Source: Tretioscincus oriximinensis
Lineage: Eukaryota > Chordata > Lepidosauria > Squamata > Gymnophthalmidae
DNA: 64,000 nt
NCBI GenBank assembly: GCA_022410635.1
Contig: JAJVDF010000859.1
Location: forward strand, 81,795 to 145,794
Direction of reading: 5' to 3'
Each line of letters begins with the position of its first letter. Within the stretch, counting starts at the first letter, position 1. Under the pieces are notes generated by a model. It saw only the letters and a program-made list of their open reading frames with translations. It made no database searches and was not told the origin of the DNA. The translations under genes were made by a program, and so were the position numbers. Of the stretch, positions 31,001-43,000 are shown in pieces.

Positions 31001-34000
31001 AAAACACTGTTACCTCCTTCTTCTTTGCTGTCTTTGCTATATTTTTTGTCAGCAGGAGTGAAATCAAGAACAATGGAAGTAGCATGGAAGGTGAATTGGG
31101 GACAAGGAGGCCATGTGAGTGGGGGTGATACATACTGACTGAGTGAATTTTTTTCCGATTTTGCAAGGATTTTTATTTTTTGAATGAGATTAAGTACCTG
31201 GGGACTAAACAAAAGTATCACCCCCAAATGGGCCATACGTTCAGAATGTTTGCAGTTCAGCAGGGCTTTTTTGGTCCAGTTTGGTAAGCATATGGATAAA
31301 CTACCTGAACTTTAATATATATGTAGTATTATATTATTTCTTTTACATTACTCCTGATGTTTTAGAGCAGGGGTGGGGAACCTAAGACCCGGGGGGCGGA
31401 TCACATATGCGGATCCATTTGGTCCAGTCCTCGGCTTGATCTCCAAGGAACCGTTTAGTATGGCCAGCAGCATGCTCCCTTGGAACCATTAGGCTTCCAT
31501 GGTTAAATAATAGTTCCTTACTTTTTTAAAACATGAAGTGAAATACAAAAAAGGAAGGAGGGAGGCCTAGAAGAGAGGGAGGTGGCAAGGGCTTGGGATA
31601 AGCCATGATGAAGGAGAAGGAGAAGGAGAAGGAGAAGGAGAAGGAGAAGGAGAAGGAGAAGGAGAAGGAGAAGGAGAAGGAGAAGGAGAAGGAGAAGGAG
31701 AAGAACAACCACCACCAACAACAGGTTTCTTATACCCTGCTTTTCTCTCCTTTCAAAGTGACTCAAAGCGGCTTATAAGGGTATTTTTGCACAAAAGCTT
31801 ACATTCTATCTTCCTCACCAGGCTGTGGTAGTTCCCATTTATCTACTTGTAGTCAGTTGCAATTTCTTGCAATTCATGCTTCCGAATAGCTGGGTTGGCT
31901 AGAGCTACAGGCTAGTGGAAGGTGCTCANCCCTCCCCACGTCCCACACAGGGCTTCAAAAACCCCATCTCCCAGATGAGAGATGGATTCCTTAGCAACTG
32001 ATCAAGCAACAGATTATATCACATGTAAGTGGATTATTAGTCCCTTTTGCTTGATAGTGATAGAAAAATGAAATACTTCTCATCCCTGGAAAATTAGAAG
32101 CAGTTACCTGTTTCAACACATTTTTCATCAATTTGCATGTCATCTTCTGTAGGTTGCAAAGAAATTGCAGGAATAAAAAAAAATATAGGTCACTTGCCTG
32201 CAGCTCTTAAAAAGTCTCACACAGTGATACAAGCAGCTACTAATCCACACTGAGACGCTACCATCTCTCTGCATTCTATTGTGGCATAATGGATTAAAAA
32301 CATCTTTTGTACAATACACTAATGCTAAGTGATCAAAGGAATTCCTAGATAATTTCTGAGAAACAGCAAAGCCCAAAGTTGCTTTTAGACATGCATAATA
32401 GTAATTGTTCAATAGCAGTGACAATAATTCTCTGGCATGAGGGATAGTTGCAAATATTTCAGCCATTTAGGAAAGACTCAGCTAATTGGNCTTCCCAGTA
32501 TGGTTGCTTTATTTATACGTGCAACATTTTCGAATGCCAAGGTGACGGGTGAATTTGTTTGTTATAGATGTTCTGTTGGAACTTTCAAATTTGTTTGATA
32601 TTCTGGGGTTCTTCATAATGAGGTTTCACAGTATTTATATTTATATCTCTACTAGTTGAATAAGCCTGTTACAGTGTTGAATCTAATGGGGTCTTTCTTT
32701 TCTTCCTGCGTGTACAGGCACTGAGGAATGAAGCAGGATGGAGAGAATGGCAGCATGATAGCACCAAGTGGAAGGGGAAGCCTCTGGGCTTCTCCCTGGG
32801 TTGCTTGTCTGCACCATGCCTGTAGCCACAGCAGGAGAGAACAGAAGGCAGGGTGGGAACAGCTTTGCTATCACTGTCTGGTAATTGTGTGTGGGCTGGC
32901 TTTGAACACCTCACCATCCTGCTGTGCTCACCATTGGCTATGGCTGCCTTGGTGCTCCCTGGCTGCTTGGTGCTGGAAGACAACCAGCATCCTTCTAAGC
33001 AGCCAGAGAAATAGTTTTGCACCTGTTAGTGGGCACTCTTGCACTGCTCATTTCTCCACTTTTCTGCAAACAGCTGACTGCTACACTTTTATCTAGCTGC
33101 ATTTCTTTCTTTTAGGTACTTCCCTCCACTTGAAAAGATTAAAAGTACAAGATTTATTAAAATACAATGCTTATAAATATATTAATTGTAAAAATCCATA
33201 CAGCTTCCATTATACAACAGTCTTGATGTTTAAAAGACCCCTAATTCTAGCATCATCAAATGGACTCAAAAACAGGTACATCCATATTGTTAGCCGGTTT
33301 AAAGGGGGTAAAGTTCTGTTTAACCATGTGTAGATATCAGTTTGTAGAATTGTTGAATACAATAATATAGGTATGAAGTCTATATGTAGTCAGCNGATTC
33401 TCAGGTGGCTTCAATTTAAGCTATATTTATGAGTTTAATGTTTAGTCAGGCGTGGCTTCAGCTGGNTCACGTTGCCTTCTGGCTAGGAACTAAGACGTTA
33501 CAACATCAGTATTAATGTAGGTATCACTTGCAAATGTTTCTTATGTGAAATGCAGTTATGATTTGATATATACTCATGTCTAGCTAATTATTATAAATAG
33601 GTTCCAGCTAACATGGCATTGAAGATTTATTTCGAAAACCTCCTGGATAAAATTGGTTTAGAATTGTTCCGGCGATTATCTTAACTTTCATCCATCTATA
33701 CCATTGGAGATACTACTGCTCACACATATCCTTCTAAGCCATTTTCAGTCCTGAAAAATAGGACCAGAAACCAAAGTGTGTGGCCACAGTCTGAGACAAA
33801 GATTTTAGGATCTCGTGTGGCAAAATAAACAGGAGTCCTACCAATCACAGCAGAATTGTGGAACTGGCTTGTTATACTTTCAGATCTACAGTAAGTGTGC
33901 TACTGGCATATGCGAAAGAAACATGGAATCCAAATGTTATTGCTTACCTTCTTCCACAGTACTCACTACTCACAATAAATCCGTGAGGAAAATCAAAAAG

Positions 34001-37000
34001 AAAATGGTGTAGTTAAAGTCTCTGCTAGTTAAAGTTGCTAAGAAGAAGATAATACGTACATTTCTCAGTGCAAAACTACAGAATCACAACATTATGACCG
34101 AAGATTCACTTTGGCTACGTAAAAAAGTAAACCAGGTCTTACAAAATAAATCTTTAATCAAGTTGAGAAAAACAGCGGCTATATATATTCAAAAGGATGA
34201 TTTGTTCATTATTTCAAGCAGTCTGACTGAATCTGCTAAGACTTTTGCTAATTGACTTTCCTCTTAATTTTGGAACTCAAGGGCATTCATGGTTTCCTAT
34301 TTTTCTTGCATCCTTATATATGTTACTTTTTAATCAAGTTCAAGGAAATGCTCCCTTTTTTTTACTCACGTATTGTTGATTTGAGGCAGGTGTGAGGCTG
34401 GAAAGGTTGAGACCACCAGAATTCCCGCTGCTTTCTAATAGAGTAAAATGCAATGCATAAGGCAATGGTTTCCTTGACCAGGAATTCCTATCTTTTGCAA
34501 ATTGTGGCAATTGATGAAGAGATTTGCAAATCTGCCATAAAGCTTTGTGAACAGAAACAACAACAGAACTAACTATTTTGTTTTAATTTATCAATAATGA
34601 AATATTATACTGAATAAATATAATTTCATGTGTGGAAAATTCCATGTAAGGATTGCCACATGGGCCTGGAGAGATTCAGCAACGGAAATGCTACAAAGGT
34701 CTATTACCACACTTTTGCTCCTAATGCTTTTAGGTAGCTTCTCATGGTGCAATGTGGGGTTTTTTGTGCTANGATGGTAGTGTCTGGATATACCCTGCAA
34801 CAGTTGCCAAGACCTCTAGCTCGGTCCTCCAAGATTTTTTATAAAAACAGAGGTTACAGTAGGTTGATCAGCGGCTTTTCCCTGTTTATACAGGAAAAAG
34901 CAACGATAATGAATGAAAGCACTCCATTGCATGTCAACAAACACAGATAAGTTGACTTTATTTTTACTCACATACCCAATAATCAAGGATATCAACAGCC
35001 AATCAGAACAACAGTGCAGTTCTTCCAGTCACAAGCAAGGAATGACAGAGTGTTTCCCAGCAAGGATGGGAGATCTGTTCATGTGTGTGGGCAGATATAA
35101 AGGAAAATGTTAGGCTCTTTATAGTGTGATATTCAGAAATATCCCTACAAAAGTAAACATTATCATAGTGTCATGCTGACACTAGGGATACAGGTTACAT
35201 CACTAATCAGATGTTTTGATTTATTATGATGGGTAAAATTTATTGAAGATGTGTGTACAGAAGTTTATGTAACTATATTTGAATTTAAATTTGAATTTGA
35301 TTTTAATTTCTAAAGTATTCACTGAGTTTAAGTAAATTGCTTACTGATTTGAATCAAGGGTCAAAATACCAATTGTTATTTGTTATTAAAAATAGCTATT
35401 GTTAAAGCGTGTATTGAAAGTTATGGAATAAACTTTTGTATTGGTATAGAAAANTCCAGTCCCTTCAAAAAGCNTGGAAATTGTTTGCAAATACAATACT
35501 GGAAGCTCAAATGAAATGCATTCCCAAGAGAAGAAAGTGTTCTGCCAAGTCCAAGAAGTCACCCGTATGGCTTACCTCTGCAGTAAGGGAAGTCATTAGA
35601 ATGAAGAGAAACTCATTTAAAAAGTGGAAGGCTTATCCTAGTGAGAACAAAAGGGAGCACAAATTGTGGAAAACCAAATGNAAGGTGGTAGTCAGAGATG
35701 CGAAGAAAAACTTTGAGGAGCACATTGCAAAGAATATCAAAAGAAATAATGACTTTTTCAAATACATCAGAAATAAGAATCCTAACCAGGAAAGCAGTCG
35801 GACCACTAGATAGCAATGGACAAAAGGGCATAATCAAGGAGGACGTGGAAATTGCAGAGAGGTTAAATGAATTTTTTGCTTCAATTTTCACTGAAAAAGA
35901 CAGAGGGTATTTACCCGCAACAGATTTAGTCTTCTCAGAAAGAACACCAGAGGAATTAAACTAGATAGAGATAAAAAGGGAGGAGGTCCTTGCTAGCCTT
36001 AATAAGCTGAACGTTAATAAATCCCCTGGGCCAGATGCCATTCACCCAAGAATTCTTAAAGAACTCAAATGTAAAATTGCTGAACTTCTAAACAAAATAT
36101 TTTTTCCTTAGGATCAGGCATAGTACCAGCAGATTGGAGGATAGCTAACGTAACACCAAACTTCAAAAAAGGATCCTGGGGTGATCCTGGAAATTATAGA
36201 CCCATCAGTTTAACATCAGTTCCAGGTAAAGTATTGGAAACCATAATTAAGGACAAAATTACTAAACACATGGAGAAACACACATTGTTGCATGAAATTC
36301 AGCATGGCTTCTGCAAAAGTAAATCATGTCGTACTAACGTGCTGGAATTCTTTGAGAGTGTTAACAAACATGTAGATAAAGGGGACCAGGTGATATTGTC
36401 TATCTAGATTTTCAGAAGGTTTTTGATAAAGTCCCTCATCAAAGGCTCCTAAAAAAGATCCACACTCATGGTATAAGAGGACAGACTTTGTGCTGGATTN
36501 GAAACTGGCTAAAAGATAGAAAACGGAGGGTAGTAATAAATGGACAGTTCTCTGAGTGGAAAGAGGTAAGAAATGGGGTACCTCGGGGATCTTTGGTTTT
36601 CAATAAACAAACTGGATGCCGAGGTAAATAATGAAGTAGCAAAGTTTGCTGACGACACTAAACTGTTCAGGGTAGTGAAAACTGAAAATGATTGTAAGGT
36701 ACTCCAGAGTGATCTATTGAAATTGGGTAAGTGGGCATCAAAATGGCAAATGCACTTCAATTTAAGCAAATGCAAGGAACTACTACTACCACCTGATGGG
36801 AACCAAGCTTTTTGTAACCGAGCAAGAAAAGGATCTTGGGGTGTTTGTGGACAATTCGATGAAGATGTCAACCCAGTGTGCAGCAGCAGCAAACAAGGTA
36901 AATTCCATGTTGGGGATAATTAGGAAAGGAATCGGAAACAAGTCAGTAAATGTTATTTTGCCTCTTTATAAATCTGTGGTGAGGCCGCATTTGGAATACT

Positions 37001-40000
37001 GTGTTCAATTCTGGTCACCATATCTCAAGAGGGATATTTTGGAACTGGAGAAGGTGCAGAAAAGGGCAACAAAAATGATCAAGGGTCTGGAGCACCTCNC
37101 TTATGAAGCCTCGAAAGGCGACGTTTGAGAAATGATCTGATTGAAGTCTACAAAATCATGCATGGGATGGATAGGGTGAATAGAGAAAAATGTTTTCTCT
37201 ATCACACACCACAAGGACCAGAGGGCATTCCTTAAAACTGATGGGTAGAAAAATGAGAACAGACAAAGGAAAGTATTTTTTCACCCAAAGGGTCATCAGC
37301 CTGTGCAGTTTACTTCCAGAAGAGGTAGTGGTGGCTAACAGCTTGGATAGCTTCAAGACAGGACTAGACACCAAGGGTATAAATGGGTACTAGGATGGAT
37401 GTCTGGACGTTGCCTCCGGGATGGAGCAACAGGCAGGACTCCTGAAATACCATTTGCAGGGAGTCATGAACAGGTGCATATTTTGCTTTCCACTATTCAG
37501 ACTGCCCAGGTGCATCTGTTGGGCCTCTGTGTGAGACAGAATGCTGGACTAGGTGGGCTGTAACATGATCCAGTATGGCTCTTCTTATGTTCATATTGCA
37601 ATACAATTTTGCTGATACTAAGCAATTGATATATTTGTAAGAATTATTGTTCATAAGTTTTTAGANCTTTAATTTGTTTGTTTTTGTTTATGCTAGATGC
37701 CATCAATTATCTATGTTGGGCCCAGATGAGGTTGTTTTTTAATGTTATAGCTGGCTGCGAAAATATTTCCACATGGATCACTGGTAACCTCATCATGGCC
37801 ATGTTATATAGGTAGGTTACAGATAGGGTTGCCATATTTTGGCAGCCCAAAACCAGGACGGGGGTGGGTGCATGCATGCGCGTGCAAACACATGAACGCG
37901 TACGTGTGCACACACACGAACGTATANGCGTGCAAACACACAAACGCATACGCGTGCACACACACGAACGCGTGCCTGTGCGCGCATGCGCACATACAGA
38001 CGCTAGTAGAGACAGGCAGAATCTCTCTTCTGCTCTCACTACAAGTGTCCGTGTACATAGCTGCTCCTTGGCTGGAGGCTGGGTTTCGCCCTGCTCACAG
38101 GCAAGGGCGACAGCTCCAGCGGAGCAAAAACACCTGCATTTGTGAGAGGAGAACAGAGCTGTCCTCCTGTCAGAAACCCAGGCGTTTTTGCTCTACTGGA
38201 GGCGAGTTGGCTTTGCCTGAGAGCAGGGNGANNCNCCGCCTCCAGCCAAGGAGCAGCTACGGCGCACTCCGAGGGTCCTCCCAGGACCCTGGAAAGCATT
38301 GCACACGCTGCAGCCGTCAGCTCTGGCAGCTGCTTTTCCTTTGAAATCCCGCCTTTTTACATTCCCTGACGCAGCATCGGGAAATGTAAAAAGCTGGGGT
38401 TTTGCCTTAAAACCTGGAGGGGACCATATTTTAGTCCCCCAAACCGGCATTGTCCCGGTTTACCGGGACGTATGGCAACCCTAGTTACAGAGCTTTTTAT
38501 TATTTTAGGAAAACTCAGCACTCACGGCATTTTTTCCTGAAATAGTGATCCTTTCTATAAGGAATAAGGCTGACAGAGCTCTGCAAACCAATGACTAGCG
38601 AAGGTCAATTGGTTTGATGTAGGAGTGTGGAATGAAACTGGGAGACGATCACTTAATTTTCTTCATTGTTTCATTGCTTCAGAAGGGCAACATTTGGGTT
38701 TCATGCTCCCCTTTCTTACCTCTTTAAAAGATGATTTGAAGGGATTAGTCCAGCACAAGCGCAGAGATCTGAGATTTTCCTTGCCTGCCACCAGAGGGTA
38801 TCGTTCTGATCCACAATTTGTAGAATGTCTCCCTTTTTAAAGGGCAGTCCTGCATCAGCACATGGGATGGCGGGATCCTGAAGAGGCCAGTAATCTGCCA
38901 TTGCTCGCACATAGAGCTGTTGCAATAACAATAAGTTTTATTTGTTTTTAAAAAGTAAAAAAACCTTTTACTGAAACATACAGATCTAAACAAGAGTGGT
39001 ATCATTCAAAGGAGTGATCATATTTGTCTGAACCTGAATTTCTACTAACGGACCTTTTACCTAGTCCAACCAAGGGTTTATGAAATTATTATCCAAATAT
39101 TTATAATTTTATTTGTATATTTGTATTTTATTGTATATATGATGTTGCCAGTAGAGTAACCTGATTTATTTAGAACTAGTGGAATGCAACACACTCTAGC
39201 CCCTCCATGCATCCACCCACTTCCTTCCTCCCTTGCTCCTCCCACCTCTTCTTCATTTTCCTTTCTTCCTCCTTCCCTTATCCTTCTTCCTTTTCTCCTT
39301 CCTTCTGTCTGACCTTCTTCCCTCCTTCTTCTGTCTGACCTTATTCCTTTATTTTCTCCATCTTTTCTTTACTTTTGCCTTTCTTTCTGCCTCCTTTCCT
39401 TTTCCATCCTTCTTTTTTCCTTCCATTCTTCTTTTTCTGCTAATCTTCCTCTCTTCCTCTCTGGAGGCTGTCAAAATTCCAAACCCTGTCATTGGTCCTT
39501 ATACCTTGCAATGCTGGACTCTTTGAAATGCGTTTCATTATATGTAGAGATACCAACTTAAGGATTTTTGATATTTCATATTGTTAATGTATTGTTAGAT
39601 TATTAGTCTTATTACTGATCAAGAAGGAGGAGAGACTCAAAGATTAAAGCACAGGTTACCATTTTTAAAAATTATACCTTTATTCTGCTCAGAGGCCTGT
39701 TCATTATTAAAAATCAAAGCAGATAATGCTGTTAGGGATAAATTGGTTTTATTTGTGTAAGGGGCATACATGTTAGCTAAGGTGGCAGAGTGATTAAAAA
39801 AGAGACAGTTAAGATAAAAAAATATTTCCTTTTGGGTCTACGTTTAATCTGACAAGGAACACTCTGGACTTTGATGTGCCTGGGGCATGTTTTTCTTTAT
39901 ATAAGGTTGGGTTACATAATAGCAATTTGGATTTACTATTCTGATGGGTTTCTTGAACAAAAGTGATGCCTAATTTTCCCCTTTTCAAATGGAATCCAAA

Positions 40001-43000
40001 TAATTTTTGCTTGAATATTCAGTTTCATTAATATTGTAAAATTTATATGTTAAAAGCCCATGATGATGATGATGATTTTGGTATGAGGTGTAATTTTGCC
40101 TATAAGTTTTTAGCGGGAGTTTTATCATTGGAATGATGGTTTTGTGAAACGTGACCAACCAAACAGAGCAAAGTTTTAAACAAATTAACAGTGCCTGAAG
40201 ATAGAAGGGTCAGAAAAGTTTTTTTTAAAGTGTGGGTCTCAAAAGGAACATAGTTTATATAAGGGGAATAAATGAATTGTTGTGCTTCAGTCTTGCATTT
40301 CCCTGTGTCAAAATTATGTTAATATTTACGGTATGTTTTGTTGTTGTTTTCAACAGTCTTTTGTCTTGTTGGGAAACAGCTGGCCAATTTGTTTAAGAAA
40401 TAGCTAGGTGATATCACTAATTAAATAAAGTAACTTCTACATAATCTTAATTAGAATATTTTTTGCAAGCTATTTCTCTCTCCTTGTTTTCTCTGTCAAA
40501 AAACACTGTATTCTCAAATTTTTATTTAATAAATATAAGGATCTGGATTTGTTAAAACAGTAAAAGACTTTTATTTATGCAAGCCAATTGAAATAAACTC
40601 TCTAATTTCAATTACCAAATTTGATCACAAACTGTGCTTGATTTTCAAAATTAGTATTCTGAATTTAGCTTATGGTATTTGCATTTTAGATGCATCTGTT
40701 GTGCTGTTAAGGGAGGTCAGTTTCTTCTTTTCTTTATTCTTTCCTGTTTTTCAAGATTAACCTTCGTTTTGAAGTCTCTCATGTTAAGAGAAAGGCAGGG
40801 AGCTAATGGAGAATATTAGTTTACCCTTTCAGTTTAGAGACAATTTAGATTACCAATTTGGGGAGCATTTCCTCCTGTAACCTCACTCTTGAAATCAATA
40901 AAGGCAAAATAAAGTATCACCCTAAGTTTATTCCTATATTTATTACTAAGCTCCTGTCCCCACTGAGCCTTATTCTATGCTATATTCTGGAATATGAGCT
41001 TGCCATCTACATGCTAATGTAGATTATGGTAGTCCACAATGGCATATGGGTGGCCAAGCTCTGTACTGGGATATGAAAACAGAATAAGGCTCGGCGGGGA
41101 CAGAACCTAAATAATTGAGGACCATAGTTAAGGGAGTAATATCTAAATCTAAATCAACTGTTTTTATTTTTTTTCCAGTCAACGTACTACAAAGGTCTCC
41201 TGTACAAGTGTATGATCATTAAATTTGGAGAGAAATAGCCTATTGGTGGAAATGTAAACATTGCTCTGTATTCAAAGGACATCTTCAGAGCCTATTAGTC
41301 TAGAAGATGGANTGATGAGACATCTTGAAGCAACGAGAGCCAAGGTTCCACAAGAAACAACATCAGAAGGCTTGTTTCGACCTTTGGGGTAAGCCCCAGC
41401 AGGACCTTAGATTAAAGGATTCTTGACTGCTTTCCTCTAAGGCAGCCTTGTTTCTTAGAATCTCTAACAGAAAAAGATCAATTTTGACATGCAACACCAT
41501 TTACAGTGGAATTTGTCTTTTATTATTTGACTGATGAAGAAAACACAGCCAACCTTTTGTTCTACTAAAATTCACCCAAAAAATCAAATGCCTTTGAGCA
41601 GTTTTTAATCTCACTTTGTTCACATTCCAGTTTTTCACCCAGAGAGCCCTACAAGCGTCTATGAATCTAGTTGGCAGCTGAATAATTCTGATAGGTGCCT
41701 ACTCTTTGTCCAAATTTGGCTCCTTCCACTTCAAACNTTACTGCAGCTGTACAATTACTGTTTAAGTGAGATTAAAGACTGACACTGCAGCCTTAAACAC
41801 AATACCTGGAAGGTTTTTTGCCAGCTATTTCTCTGAAAGTTCCCAGTCTGACACTACACACCTCTAGGACAATAAAATGGAAAACTAGAGAGGCTATTGT
41901 TGCATCCATAGGAGGATTATGCCAGATTTTCTGCAATCAAAGCCAAAAAATGCTTTTTGAGCTACTTTAGTGAGGCTTCTTTTTCTAGATATAATTATGG
42001 TTTTCACTTCAGTAGGAAAATATTCAAAGGATGTCTAGGAAAGGATAGCAGTTTGNTTTCCTGGGTTTTTTTAGTTCACACTCCACAAGCAGCCTAAGTT
42101 CTTCTCCATGATTCTTTTGAAAGTTATCCAGATAGCTTAGAGATGGTCTCCTGTTCCAATTAGGAATTAATGTTCATTATCAGTTGTCAAGTAAGGTAAA
42201 AACAAAATTGCTGTGAACTACGGTAAATTAATAGTACCAACTCTTATTTTTTGTTGGCTATCAATTGATGGCACTCAACACCCCAATATATTTCAAGACA
42301 TAAAACTTTCTTACCATTGTTTGATTGCTGACTGGTCGATCAGAAACTGGTATCAACTTGAACATAATAGTTCCCTGTGACAGAGCCTATGNGAATTTAG
42401 AAGAAAACACATTCATAATCATGTTTTAGGTGGTGAACCAGTTCTCACTGGGATATGAATATTCCACAACTATGTTTGATGCTTGCATTTTACTGTACTT
42501 AATTTGAATTACCTTTGCATAATCTCCACATTTGGTTTGGAAAAAAGCTTTGAAACCTTTTTCTGTGGAATTCCTTCTAATTAGGGAAACTCCAGCTCCC
42601 CTAACTGAAAACAGCCAAATGAAGATAACAAGTGAAAATGTCCATTCTGTTTTCTTCAACATGCTTCCAGAACTTTGGCTCTGCGGATTGTGCTTAAATT
42701 TTATAAATTTATTTGCTTTGGTTTTGTACTATCATTCACTATGAATCTCACTAATTCATTAAAATATGAAGGGTTAATCATCATACCAAAATGTGAATAA
42801 CTTGTTCTGGTTCCAGTCCCTCAACTGGAACGCCATTTACTTCCACTAGTTTGTCTCCAGCATATAACAGCCCTGTTATAAAAGAAGTAGAATGTGAGAC
42901 AGTTTAAATGGAAAAGTAGAAAACAATATCATACCATTAATTATGGCAAGAACAGGATCAGTATGGTAGAATCTGAATCTCTAGCAAGAGAGTCTTGTAG

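Larger units (their letters stand above)
29640..34369. other. MPP4 introns 10 and 11
   Basis: Besides the SINEs and the hAT end listed, there is a short type-B SINE tail at about 30615-30662 and a decayed fold-back at about 30560-30720. 32150-34360 is largely unique AT-rich DNA with no visible gene. Confidence 0.5.

Noticed and set aside
31611..31702. CRISPR-like regular repeat
   Set aside because: A simple hexanucleotide microsatellite with no spacers; no CRISPR array exists in the window.
31518..31766. Leu-rich and Phe-Ser repeat open frames
   Set aside because: Produced by the (GGAGAA)n microsatellite.
37829..38344. 171-codon open frame on the plus strand
   Set aside because: Lies inside the hAT-type element over a tandem repeat and contains Ns; no protein family match.
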